From: Welwitschia mirabilis
Taxonomy: Eukaryota > Gnetophyta > Gnetopsida > Welwitschiales
DNA length: 40,533 bases
Assembly: GCA_051453625.1 (NCBI GenBank)
Contig: JBOZIK010000001.1
Location: forward strand, 212,669,885-212,710,417
Direction: 5' to 3'
How positions within the stretch are numbered: the stretch's first letter is position 1; each line of letters opens with the position of its first letter. This document shows positions 9,191 to 20,110 of the stretch, piece by piece. The position numbers and the translations under genes are program-made. The notes beneath the pieces were generated by a model that saw only the letters and a program-made list of their open reading frames with translations, was not told the origin of the DNA and did not search any database.

Positions 9191-9959
9191 CCTTTGGATC
9201 CTTAAATTTTGGAGATTTTTATGACACTACGTTTGTGAGAGATTAAGCTAAACAAATTTTCTAGGAATAATTCGTTTTTGTTTTTTCTTATTAAGTCTTT
9301 CCATAGCTTATAGCACTTTGGATTGTCTTGAAAAATCTTCTAGAATGATAAGTTTATACTCACATTTTGCATTAATATTTTGAGATGTTCATTGAAAGTT
9401 GGATTAGTATTAAGCCTATCAAGCCAAGGAGTAATTAACTTATTTTTCATTTCTTGAGAATTTTTCTTTGTACTTTTGTCATGAGAAGGAAATTTATGAG
9501 TTTTAATAGTTTGATATCCATTTCTCCTTCATCATTTCCAATGTTATTTTGGAAGGTTAATGCTTCATAAGAAGGAGGATTTTCTTCATGTTCACCTTGT
9601 GTTACAACCTTACAATCTTTTCTTACTTCATTATGATTTGATAGAGGTTTGTTGCTAATAATTCTTATGGTCTTTTATTTTCTAACATGGTTTATTAAAG
9701 GACATTTATTAAGTTTTTAATGCTAGAGTTTATTTCTTCTTGTGATTTTCTAAGTTAATTTATAGATATTTAAAGTGAGTCATTTTGATATTAAAAGTTC
9801 AATGAACTTGACTAAAGGTTTTCATTTTTAAATTGATTTTTAAAAGATTAAAATTGGTTTGAAAATTTTTTGAGTTTGTTGTAAAATGTTTAAAAATTAT
9901 ATAGTTATTTTTAATGTTGGTTTTGGCCAAGTTTGGCTCACCTTAATAAGTTCTTCTAG
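9191..9959 (-). pseudogene. Gypsy-1 gag to protease spacer, degraded
   Basis: Poorly conserved in the family. On the minus strand one readable piece is EENPPSYEALTFQNN with an acidic follow-on (about 9510-9600), otherwise many stops. No zinc knuckle is visible, which is usual for Athila-type gag. Confidence 0.45.
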
Positions 9960-10995
9960 TGTTTTTCAAGCATTTTCTAATATGAGGTTTATTAGGTTTC
10001 CACAAAAAGATAAATCTCCAAGTTATTTCATTTGGTTATTTAGTCCACTATAAAAGTAATCTATTTTTTCTTCCCATATAAAAGCATCTATTAAATTAGA
10101 ATGAATTACAATAAAGANNNNNNNNNNNNNNNNNNNNNNNNNNNNNNNNNNNNNNNNNNNNNNNNNNNNNNNNNNNNNNNNNNNNNNNNNNNNNNNNNNN
10201 NNNNNNNNNNNNNNNNNTAGTCCACTATAAAAGTAATATATTTTTTCTTCCCATATAAAAGCATCTATTAAATTAGACTGAATTACAATAAAGAAGTATT
10301 CATATGTATAAGCATAATCCTCGTTTAGTTGTTGTTGAAAATTCGTCACTTTTTTTTTTCCTTTCCTAATGGTTGCTTTACTCATAAATATCTTAATGAA
10401 AGCTTCCTATACTTAATTCCAAGTTTTTAGAATATTAAGGTATATAGTAAATAACCAAAAGTTTTCCTTTCCTTTCAATGTAATTGGAAAAATAACCCTA
10501 TATGTATGATCACTATTTTTTTTTCTTTTTATTTCTAGAGGTAAGAACTAACTGTTCAATGTCTGCAATGTGTTGCAAGGAATCCTCATTAGTTTTACCA
10601 CTAAAGATGGGATAGGCATTAAAATTTTTCAATTCAACATCATCTCTTAGGGGTAAATCAAAAGAAGTTTGTATTTTTTCTTTCCTATTAACTATTAGTC
10701 CCTTAAGGGTAATATTTGTAGTAGGGTAAGGGGTTGAAGTCCCTATGACTTGGTTTTGTTTTTGCATAGTGTTCGAAATGTTAAGACTATCTTTTTCCAA
10801 ATTACTTTCTAAAAAAATTTCTTTCATGAAATCAGATTTAGAAGAGATAAATTTAGAAGGGATATTATACTCACCTAGGAATTGTGTACCTGCTTCTATT
10901 TCAAAGTTGATCAATCATTCTCTAATATTTTCTTCTATTAGTAGCTTTTCTCTTTGGTATTTCTTTTCCATATTGACTATATCATCATATTATTT
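9960..10995 (-). pseudogene. Gypsy-1 gag
   Basis: Open stretch 10914-10513 gives a Ser/Lys-rich N-terminus and NFNAYPIFSGKTNEDSLQHI (the gag entry block with a His three residues after a small loop). Then come RVIFPITLKGKENFWLF (about 10450-10500, corresponding to LPLTLKGEA-xx-W), FMSKATIRKGKKKVTNFQQQ, and YEYFFIVI followed by IDYFYSGL. This is the capsid part of gag in plant Ty3-gypsy elements. The capsid sequence is interrupted by a 100-base gap (10118-10217) whose two flanks repeat the same 77 bases, so one segment of the protein appears twice. I regard that as an assembly fault. Start codon not fixed; frameshift near 10390-10510. Confidence 0.75.
10041..10294. repeat. 77-bp duplication flanking a 100-N gap (likely assembly artefact)
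   Basis: 10041-10117 and 10218-10294 are identical except for two bases, and they lie exactly at the two edges of a gap of exactly 100 N. The encoded capsid segment (NLIDAFIWEEKI...YFYSGL) occurs once in this gene family. The simplest reading is an overlap between two contigs that was not merged by the scaffolder. Confidence 0.88.
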
Positions 10996-11442
10996 ATATA
11001 AAAATAGCAAAAATGAAATTAAAAACAACTCATAGTCATCTGTCTAGTCATGGGAATAATACAGGGAATGATAAAAATTGATTATTACTAGATCAAAAAA
11101 ATTGCTATAAGTAGAAAGATGTGAGGAGAAAATAGAAAGATTATCATCCATCTTGTTATAAAAACAACATAGAAGATGATAGTTATTTTGCTATTACTAT
11201 AGAAATAGAAAAGGAAACTTATAAATATAAAATAAACTAAAAATTTATATTATCATTTTCAACATCATCTGAATGATAGAGAGGATGAAAAATTATTACG
11301 ATAGATAGAGAAAAACTGAAAAATGCAAATAGAAAACTTATGATTCCTAAATAGAAATACAACATTACTATAGATAAATATTTCAACTAAAGTTTAATTT
11401 ACTTACCTAAGTGGTGATAATACTCATGCTTCTTAGCAACCT

Positions 11443-11461
11443 TTCCTAGCAACAACGCCAA
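11443..11461 (-). promoter_or_regulatory. Gypsy-1 primer binding site (Athila type), degenerate
   Basis: Minus strand reads TTGGCGTTGTTGCTAGGAA right after the LTR end CTACAACA and two spacer bases. The motif common in plant Athila/Tat elements is TTGGCGCCGTTGCCGGGGA. All five differences are C-to-T or G-to-A. Confidence 0.85.
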
Positions 11462-11463
11462 GA

Positions 11464-12630
11464 TGTTGTAGTACATAATTTTATAATCCTTTACATCTTA
11501 CTTGATCCTGTGAATCACAAATAGATATATTACAAAATATGATATACTAGTATAAATGGAAGTAATCCAAATGTCATAAATCCATTGAAGACATGTAAGA
11601 GAAGAAAGAAAATTGAATTTTGAGAAAATACTGTATCCTAAACTTAAGAATGATTCAAGAAAAATAAACATGTAATGTAATGCATTTAATCTAGATGAAC
11701 ACCTATTTGATTATCAAATTGACTTACCAAGAAGATTGACCTTGTATAATTTAAACTATCTATGGAGATTATCACTAACCAAGATTAACTTAGGCTATCA
11801 AGTAATTTGCATAAAGTGTAATGCAAAATGCTTCTAGACTACTATCATCAACCTTAATAAAGGTTTTCCTTAAGACCTATGCCATTAATGAGTCTATCAC
11901 CAAATCAAGAATAACATAAACCATCATAAGAGATATTAAAAGTCTTAATGCATAAAAGAAATAAAATTTATATTATAAATCAAACTAGCATCAAGGTTAT
12001 AAAACTACCAAATCTTAATGGAGGATGCATAGTCCAACACCAAGGAAACATCTTTCTACAACTACATAAAATGGATTCCCCATCCTTTAATCTCCTATCA
12101 TGAGAATTTTAAATGAATTTAAGATGATATAGGGATCAAAGAAAGGATTTATTTAAATAGCAAAGAAGGTGTAATCGTCACTCAAAATGCACTAAAAAAC
12201 ATGCTCAAATTAGAGAAGGAAATAGATAAAATGGATGAAAGTCGACTAGTCATTTTAGTTGTCATCCTAACTATCATGGGGATGACAATGATGACTATGG
12301 TATATGACTCATTAGTTGTTATCTTGCATGTCATGAAGACGATCATGAAGATAACACCTCTCTAAAAAGGAGGGCTTCATTAGTTATAGCTACAGTCCAT
12401 GTTAGCATCCCATTTAGCTTGTACAAACTTGTTGTCCTATCTATCATCGAGATAAAAGGGGAGATGATAGTGATCCTTATCTTTTCAACTTAAAACAAGT
12501 TATCCTTTAGCATTTTCTATCTTTCTTAAAAGCATTGAATATCATAATATGCCAGAAATAGCTTTGAACATGCCAAGAATTACGTGTTTCTGTGATCATC
12601 CATCAAGTTTCCACAATCCTTAGTATTACA
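11464..12630 (-). mobile_element. Gypsy-1 5' LTR (right boundary approximate)
   Basis: In minus orientation it ends ATGTACTACAACA at 11464, directly before the primer site. The opposite end is not fixed. A possible start TGTAATACTAAGG at about 12630 lies just before the gap 12654-12722, but no second LTR is available to confirm it. The interior has no ORF and no repeats I can support. Confidence 0.55.
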
Positions 12631-12722
12631 TCTAAACTTATAGAAATGTCTAGNNNNNNNNNNNNNNNNNNNNNNNNNNNNNNNNNNNNNNNNNNNNNNN
12701 NNNNNNNNNNNNNNNNNNNNNN

Positions 12723-14130
12723 CAATGATCCTTAAAACGACTAGTAGAGTTTAGTGAAAAATGGAGAGTACCATTGCCACTAAGTGAGGATATAAGCAGG
12801 AGGCCTTCACAAGTTTAGAGATGACATTCTACCACTTTACATAACTTATCTTTAGTAAAAAAGGGATTAAAGGTCATAGATAAAATAATGGATAAAAGTG
12901 ATAGAAATTTATTAAGGCTAAAAAAACATAAATCCATAATAATGAGGGTGAGACACTAGTAGAGAGTTGAAAATCCATAAAGACTCCCATGTGGTTAGAT
13001 TCAGAGGAAGAATCAAAATCAGAAGAAGAAGTAGCACCTACAAATTCACATAAAATAAGATATAAATCTAGTAGATTAGCTGATAGTGATTGTACAAAGG
13101 AATCATTTGGAGATAAGAAGTAGGCTTAGGGGGAGTACTAGACTTCCATAGAGGCATAGGTATAAGAGGCACAATAGAATTCAAAACATTCATAACAGAG
13201 GTCACGATAGGAGATAGATTTTAAGATCTCAAATGCACTACCTATTATCCTCCACTATCCACATTACAAGATCCTAGTATCCCATCCTCCATAGTCATTT
13301 TTACCATGTTTTATGATCTAATCACCTCCATCACTTATGATAATAACACTTATGATGAAGAAGGATTAGATATGAATTATATGGATAATTCCTATCACAA
13401 TAATTAGATACCTTTCTCTGCTATTTGACAAGGGTGAGGAGTTTTGATAAATGTATGGATAGATTAGTTGCATTTAGTTAGGCACTTCAGCTTTCAATCT
13501 TATGGACATTTTATTGGGCTTAGAGTTCTTATCTTTGAGAAATTGGATTGAATCCTTAAGTGATATTATTATTTATTGATGATTACTCTTAATGTATAGC
13601 ATACATTGATGTTATTTGTTATTTCTATCATTATTATTTGTTAAAACTCCATTTTATTAATATTTTTTCTATTAGTACATTCTCATTATGTTATTAGTGG
13701 TACATTTTTAAAATGATTATTGCTAGTATATTTTTATTATGTCACGCTATGATTATTATAGTTAGCACATACAATGAACATATTAAGAATGATGTATTAT
13801 TGGCATATAAGGTAAATACCATGCTGTGATTTTATTATTAGCACATCATTGTTAGCATGTTTTATTTGATTAATTATTAATACTCTTGAATTAAATCATC
13901 TTTGTGCCTTTATTTGATTGTTCAAATGGTATATGTATGTGTCTTTAACTATTATTCAAGTGGCTTATATCATGTGCTACAAATATCATTTAAAAAATGT
14001 TTATGTGCATTTATCTTAAATATGAGTATCTATTTTAGTTAATTGAATTAGATTGCATTAGTGAGATTTACCAAGATTATTGGAAAATCTAGTTTTATTG
14101 ATTTCACTGGTTAAATATTTTGTATCATTA
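12723..14130. other. Unassigned AT-rich DNA with one acidic coding-like fragment
   Basis: No gene recognised. On the plus strand 12975-13115 reads PMWLDSEEESKSEEE and then a basic stretch before a stop, a short coding-like relic of unknown family. From 13560 to 13870 there are imperfect short repeats of TTAGCACAT, TTATTAG and GTACATTTTTA type. The rest looks like decayed non-coding DNA. Confidence 0.4.
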
Positions 14131-14254
14131 TTAGACAAGTTTTTACAAACAAAATTGGCTCATTATAAGTTCTAATCAATGATAGATCTTTAAAGATAAT
14201 AACTCAAAAAAAGCATTAAACTTAACATGTAAAATTAATTATCTAAAGATGTAT

Positions 14255-14630
14255 ATAGAATGGAAGACATCTATGGAGAAGACATCTAAGAAATTAAAGA
14301 CATCTCTAGTAAAGATGTCTTTAGATCAAAGACATATTGGATATACTAACTTTAAGGTCACAATGTAAAACTGACTATCTTATTAACGAGAACTATGCTA
14401 AAAGTTAAACTTAACACATATGAGGATGTCTTAAAGGCATTTATACTAAAATAACATAAGTAATAGAATTATTTTTTATTTTTACTCATATTTTACATTT
14501 TAGTTAAGCTATTAATTATTACATTATAAATTCATGATTACAAAGGCCTAAAGACTATATAGACCAATTTTCATCAAATTCTACCCAAGTTTAGTAAAGA
14601 CATCTATAGGTTGAAGATGTTAACTATTAG
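14255..14630. repeat. Cluster of AGACATC/GATGTCT motifs
   Basis: GAAGACATCT or close forms occur near 14263, 14278, 14296, 14311 (reverse form AAAGATGTCT), 14328, 14423 (reverse), 14604 and 14617. They are embedded in AT-rich DNA without an ORF. Such clusters can belong to the LTR of a retroelement; a GACGTC ancestor that lost CpG would give GACATC or GATGTC. Boundaries of any such LTR could not be found. Confidence 0.4.
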
Positions 14631-15180
14631 TAGAAACCTACAAATTTGAAGTTGTCTTAGCCTAATGTTCACATTTATTAAAAACAAAATATGCACATTT
14701 GATTCCTAGACATTTTCTACTCATTACATGATGGTTACAAAGTTTAAATGGCTACTATTCCAAGTTGAATAGCTAATTTTTCTTCAATGGTAAAAAGGAT
14801 TAACACCATTGAATCCATTATATATTTTTTGTGCTTCATTGAAAAAATAGCTAATTGAGCCTTTGACACTTCAGTGATCATATTTTTTAGGCACATAACA
14901 AATGCATCTTACATGGAATGAAGATTGCATGGATAACAGGAACATCTTATGAAGGATTAAAGATATCATTGACAAAGGATTTTGCATTGTTTACATCCCT
15001 CACTCTCAGATCCTACATTGCCACATCATTCTTTTGCACTTGTGATGATAACATCAATAAGGAAATCAAGTTTTTTTTAAAGCTATGTCATTCAAGCTTA
15101 TTATTTCATTATATTTTGTGATTGTATACTATTGAATTCTTTTATTAAATCAAATTAATTATAAGTCAATCCTTATATAA
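14631..15180. other. Unassigned AT-rich DNA
   Basis: A 67-codon open frame on the plus strand (14918-15121) has no recognisable motif and no support. I see nothing else in this stretch. Confidence 0.4.
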
Positions 15181-15191
15181 GTATGCATTGA

Positions 15192-15596
15192 AATTGTGCC
15201 CATGAGTCTTTACATTGTTGTGAGGTTTGTGTTATGCCTAGAAAACCACTATTTCCCTATAAGGAAGAGAGTGCTACTTTGCAAGGTAACTCTCATTATT
15301 TTGAGATTTGTGATTCTTTTAAAAAACCCTTATTTCCATACAAGGAAGAGAGTGCTATCTTGCAAGAAGGCTCTTGCTATTGTAAACTTTGTAATGTACT
15401 TAAAAACTCATCATTTCCCTATAGGAAAGAAATTGATGCCTTGTAAGGAGACTCTTATTATTGTAAGATTTGCGATGCATCAGAAAAGAACTATTTTTTA
15501 TAGGTTAAGAATATTTATAAATGTAAGAGAAAAGTATCCTTTATGTGTGGATGTACCTAGATTGAGAAACCATGTTATCTTGATAAGGTATTTTTG
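15192..15596 (+). pseudogene. Four-unit 81-bp repeat encoding C-x2-C motifs, unknown family
   Basis: Four tandem units with a period of exactly 81 bases (27 codons), starting at 15213, 15294, 15375 and 15456. In the frame of ATG 15234 each unit has the form Y-C-x2-C or a close variant (CCEVC, YFEIC, YCKLC, YCKIC), followed by KKPLFPYKEES-like residues and LQG. This frame has stops at 15444-15446 and further on. The first is TAA at the position where other units have CAA (Gln), so it looks like a later C-to-T change. The frame starting at 15196 is open for 133 codons but gives only hydrophobic, low-information sequence, and I take it as a shadow. Pairs of C-x2-C could bind zinc; I do not recognise the family. 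No partner gene is visible nearby. Confidence 0.5.
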
Positions 15597-16260
15597 ATTG
15601 TGCTTTTTCATTAATTTAAATTTTTATTTGGTACAACTCATTTATCCCTTCCTTTTGATTTAAATGATCCTTACCTTTATTACCTAAAAGTATACAATCT
15701 AGAAGTATACTTATGTTAAATTAAGAAGAATTATGTTACCTAGTCCATCCCTATGGGAGGGTTAAAACCAATTCATGATTAAATCTCTAATCTCTTTAAT
15801 AAATGATATGATATGAAGTGATGTCCTCCAACTAAAAGAGGTAGGATATTTATAAGCCAAAATTAGGATTTATAATTGAGGTTTAAAAGGGTTAAATGAT
15901 ATTATTCTAAAGAATGCCCAAAGTGTAGAAAATAATCCTTTAGTTATGGGGCTAAATTAATGGATTCTTCTTAGAAAATATTCTGCCTTCATATTCTTTT
16001 GCAAAAATGGCTGAATTAAATGCTTGTATCAAATAAACTTATGAACATAAGACTGATACTATTCTATTTAAAGAGACCAATGTCATTGTGCTTAGAACTA
16101 ATCTCATTACTAATTATGTTTTTCACACCTCCATATTTTGTAATAATGCTTCTAATGATAGATTTATCTTACAAAATAATAGTGTTAGGTAGATTATTAG
16201 CAAATCAATATTTCATAGCATTAAGTATAAGAAAGGCTATAGAAATGTTATGATAAATAA
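15597..16260 (+). other. Unassigned; short coding-like fragment with C-x2-C
   Basis: Around 15912-15985 the plus strand reads ECPKCRK, a stop, then SFSYGAKLMDSS. A 77-codon hydrophobic open frame follows at 16020-16253, and an overlapping frame has ATG at 16009. None matches a family I know. They may be parts of the same decayed gene as the 81-bp repeat, but no continuous frame links them. Confidence 0.3.
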
Positions 16261-17440
16261 TTAAACATGCTAATAAGATCTTAATTCCTTAATATAAATG
16301 TGAATTTTTATGTGTTATCACCTTACTTCATCAATTATCTCATCCAATCAATATCCTTAAATAAAGAATTATAAATGTCTCTAACTCTAAAATTAACTAC
16401 ACTTTAGTTTTGTAATGAATTAAATCTAAAAAATCTAGATATTAGATGGGGACTTGATCAGCTATTAAAAATAACTACTATTCCATAAAAATGTGAGACT
16501 ACATATAATTAAAGATAAATTGATCATTTAATTATTTAAAATTACTATAAAATATAAAACCATTTTTTATCATACTATTAACTAAGACTATGAGCATTTC
16601 CTATTTTCAAAAAATATTGTATAAAACTACAATCCTAGCAATAGTATGGTAATCACTAGGAAAATAACAAATTCTTAACTATTATCTTAACTTTAACTAA
16701 TAATTCCACAAAATTTAAAATAGATTAAAATGGATATACCCCACTTGTATTCTTAACTTTTGAGGTAAATAAAGTATAGAAAAAATAGAAATATTAAAAG
16801 GCCATTGACTCTACCCATAAGCCACCTATAAGCATAACTTAAAAATTTATTTTCATGCTTGATAAAAAGAACAAAAATGAACAAGCACATAAATGATAAG
16901 AGCAAGATCTTGCTCATGTGAATATGTATTTTGATAGTTTCTTAAATCAATCAAAATAATACACTTTATCTAAGAGACTTTATAAAATCATTTTTTAAAG
17001 ATTAAGTATGCCATAAAAAAATTATAAATCATGTATGTGCACATTCTAAAACATTTAGATAAAGGATTTATAAAGCTAAAAATAGAATAGAATATATAAA
17101 AGAATATGTTTTATTAATACCCAATAGCTTACTAAGATCAGTGGTTTGTTATGCCATTTCTTAACTATATTTAAACCTTTAAAGCAGACACTGTTAATAT
17201 GCATTTCATGAGTCTAGAAGAGAAGTAAAAATCCAATGATTTCAAGAATTCCTTTGATTGAATCTAAGTAATTTGTATATATCAATTTTTATCTTTGATT
17301 ATGTACTACATATTGTTAATAATCTTAGACTTATTCCACCTAATTTTTAAAGTAGAATCTATAGAAAATATCTTAACAATGGACTAACCATAATTGATGA
17401 TATTTTTTATCTATCTTAATACTAAAAAAATATTATTCAC
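16260..17440 (-). other. Probable LINE 3' region, too decayed to read
   Basis: Lies directly downstream (minus strand) of the LINE reverse transcriptase, where the rest of ORF2 and the 3' UTR would be expected. No conserved block survives. It contains a perfect 16-base palindrome at 16900-16915. No A-rich tail marking the 3' end could be fixed in this AT-rich sequence. Confidence 0.35.
16900..16915. repeat. 16-bp perfect palindrome
   Basis: GAGCAAGATCTTGCTC, symmetrical over all 16 bases, inside the decayed LINE 3' region. May be chance. Confidence 0.7.
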
Positions 17441-18265
17441 ACACTAAGTAAAAAGAAGAGATTTTCCATTAACTTGTAAATCAATTTATCATACTGAATA
17501 ATAATGATTAAATTATCTAAGCAAATAAACTAAACTTCTCAAAACTATTATATATAAATAAGGAGAAAAATAAAAATTTATTAAATAGAATATTACAAAA
17601 GAAAAGTTTCAAACCTAATTTCATTCACTAAAAGCGTAGCGGATGCATTAGTGAAAATAAGCTTAATATGTTAAATAAATTAATTATCTAACTATAAATA
17701 ATTTATAATCTTAAAAATATACTCTAAGCTTATTCTATCATAATCCTTAGAAACATATAAGTTAATAAGAAAAGATTTATTACTACAATTAGGAGCCCAT
17801 TCAATATCTTTAATGGTAGTCAAGAAATTTTCAAGAATATAGCTTTTGCTATCAAATCCTATTTATTCTTGTGACATTAAATGATGAAGAAAAGATTAAC
17901 TTTATTTTCCATTACTTTAGTTATAATCTTGCAAGGAATGGATGACAAAGGAATCGACCACCAATTATTTGTAGAAAAATGATCACTCTACTTACAAATC
18001 AATGTAGTAATTACTATGTGAAATCAATATAGTAACCATTATGTTTAGCTACTATTATATGGAGCTAGATTGAATTCTTTTCTTATAAACTTTTTAAATA
18101 TCTACATCTAAAAGATCCCAAGCCTACTTATAAAACTTAACTAAAAAACCATCAATTCTTAGTATAGCACTAAATGGCATATAATCTACATCTTAACTAA
18201 AATATTTAGTAGAAATTAAAGAATTATTTGCCATTATATCAAGATTTACAAAAAGGATAGCTTGC
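17440..18265 (-). pseudogene. LINE (non-LTR retrotransposon) reverse transcriptase, decayed
   Basis: Minus-strand blocks in order: IDGFLVKFYK and AWDLLDVDI (about 18085-18165), matching the PGxDGxPxEFYK block of plant LINEs; WWSIPLSSIPCKIITKVMEN (about 17905-17965), matching the R-P-I-S-L-xx-xx-YKI block; QE-stop-IGFDSKSYILEN (about 17830-17880); FLINLYVSKDYDRISLEYIF (about 17725-17790), the first catalytic block, where the family has Asp in LDxxKAYD and this copy has Tyr; and TNASATLLVNE (about 17635-17670). The region with the Tyr-x-Asp-Asp box is not recognisable. Many in-frame stops. It copies element RNA at the target site in live members. Confidence 0.82.
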
Positions 18266-19059
18266 AAGACCATATCTAAATGGTTTAGAAAGATGGACTT
18301 ACTAATAAAATATTTTCTATATATTTTTGTTTAAAAAAAAAAGAAAATTCTCTTAAGCATGAACGTGGGATTAATCACCTTCTTAAATTTAATCAATATA
18401 AGTATGGATAAGGCTTCCCTAAAATAAGTTTCAAAAAACTCTTTCAAATTAGAACCTCCAAATCATAGCCATTTTAGTAAAACTTTTAAGTAAGCATCCA
18501 TGATATGATAATTCTGAAATTCATTTAATTGTAGTATACTTTATTGTAAAAGGTAAAGTTATCGATTTAAATAAGTACCATGAATAGCCTTATCCTAAAG
18601 CTTAGGCAAAACCGTATGAATTTGGCTTTAAACATCTTATTATTGAATCTTAAAATTTTTGCAAATCGATTTAGGTAATTATTGTATTTAAAAAGGCTAT
18701 TTGTAAATCAGAAAACATGCCCTAAAGAGTCATAAGATCTTGGAGTATAATTTCAAGCTTTAATGTAGATATTTTTGAAAATTTTAAATTTGTACAACAT
18801 CGTGTTGAAAGGACTATGTAAATATCTATAACTTTGACCAAGAATAAGAAGACTAACTTAAACCAAAAAAATGATTAAATAACTATGTATAAAAAAAAAC
18901 CTATATAAGATTTTATTCATCATACTCTTAAAATGAGGAAGTATAGTTAAAATATAATAAGAATCTAGTCTAGAAAAATTTAGGCTAGATCCATAGCAAT
19001 GATTAGATTAACTAAGTTAAAGGAAGATTTATAATAACAATATTTTATAACATCATGAA
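18266..19059 (-). pseudogene. LINE ORF2 spacer between endonuclease and RT
   Basis: The length (about 800 bases) fits the usual linker of LINE ORF2. At about 18970 the minus strand reads NFSRLDSYY, which resembles the conserved ARLDRFY stretch at the end of the endonuclease domain. The rest is unreadable because of stops and frameshifts. Confidence 0.55.
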
Positions 19060-19570
19060 AATAGGATGTCATCTTAAATTTAAGAAAAGTTTGAAACTCA
19101 TAATAATGTAATGATAAACTTGAGATAAAATTCTATCATTTACAAATTCCACAATATTAAAATCTCCAATAATAATCCAAATAAGAGAATAAAGTTTAGT
19201 TATAAGTGATCCCCATAATTTAGCCCTATCATGAAGCTCACTATGCATAAACATCTAGAACACTAAAAAGGAATTTTGAAATTTAATATTATATCAAATA
19301 AGATTTTTACCACTTTCAACATTAAAAATATTTAAACATCACCAATGATGAATAAAAATAGCAATATTATCATGTCCTTCTCATGATGGTCTAGGTTAAG
19401 GAACTAATGATATTCAATCTAATATGTAAATCCACACAAGAATACTTAAGTTTTTAAAGAGCTAAATATTAGTAGATATGGGAGAAATGAAGTTCATAAA
19501 AATGTAATAATGTATTAGATTTATTAGCCCTTTAATAATCTATAACTCACACTTCATGATAACATTGTAA
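19060..19570 (-). pseudogene. LINE apurinic-type endonuclease domain, decayed
   Basis: The 61-codon stretch 19254-19069 contains HDRAKLWGSLI and then IIIGDFNIVEFVNDR, the GDFN catalytic block typical of LINE endonucleases (exonuclease-endonuclease-phosphatase family), followed by FKLFLNLR. Upstream on the same strand (19270-19470) GHDNIAIFIHHW and KFQNSFLVF correspond to the GGIAILI strand and the following strand of the domain. GDFN itself is conserved. The ORF is broken by stops above and below. Confidence 0.85.
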
Positions 19571-20029
19571 AAGAAGCATTTTCAATTCCATGAAGTTTTC
19601 TATAACTAACAAGTTACAAAAATTACCAAAGCTTTCAATTGACTCTAAATATAAAATAATAATTAAATAAAACCAAGGTTAAGAATGATATGGATTAATG
19701 CATATGCATCCATTTTAAATAGCTATAGTAAAAGTCTTAAGACCTTTTAAGGTTGAAAAAATATTACTGATGTTGTTTTCTTCACTGCCAAGGCTAAAAT
19801 GCATATTTTTTGAAGATATTTCCTAGTTGTTGCTTCTAGATTGTCTCTCTTTTGATTCCCTATAATTTTTGAAAAATCTTACATGTTAGATTTCAAGGAT
19901 GATCTTGTATGTTCTTTCACTCTACTAGTACTTCTAGTAGCCAAAGTGATTTAGATCTTAGCCTGCATGTTAGAACCAGAATGAAATATAATTAAGCAAT
20001 TTAACTATTAAGTTGCATAAGAACTTCTT

Positions 20030-20110
20030 GAATTTAGGACTCATATTCCTTCTTCAATTTTAGTTTAGGACATTAAAGTCTAATATGTCCTTTTTTTAAT
20101 AGTAGTAAAA
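20030..20110 (-). pseudogene. LINE ORF1 zinc-knuckle relic
   Basis: Minus strand reads CFLLLLKKGHIRL, a stop, then CPKLKLKKE. It resembles the CCHC knuckle C-F-x-C-x3-GH-x4-C of plant LINE ORF1 proteins, but the second Cys is lost and there is one residue too many before GH. It lies about 500 bases upstream of the endonuclease on the same strand. Modest confidence. Confidence 0.5.

Larger units (their letters stand above)
7400..12630 (-). mobile_element. Gypsy-1: Ty3-gypsy (Athila/Tat type) element, 5' part
   Basis: Minus-strand order from right to left: LTR (11464 to about 12630), primer site (11443-11461), gag, protease, reverse transcriptase, then an abrupt end at 7400 where the Copia LTR starts. 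RNase H, integrase and the 3' LTR are not in the window; they would be expected beyond the Copia insertion to the left. The motif set and primer site are of the plant Athila/Tat lineage. Gag, protease and RT are all broken. Confidence 0.8.

Noticed and set aside
9004-9246. 80-codon plus-strand ORF
   Set aside because: Antisense to the recognisable Gypsy-1 protease.
10745-11035. 96-codon plus-strand ORF
   Set aside because: Antisense to Gypsy-1 gag.
15196-15597. 133-codon open frame across the 81-bp repeats
   Set aside because: It stays open because the period is a multiple of three, but it gives no conserved Cys pairs. The frame of ATG 15234 has the informative C-x2-C pattern, with stops explained by C-to-T.
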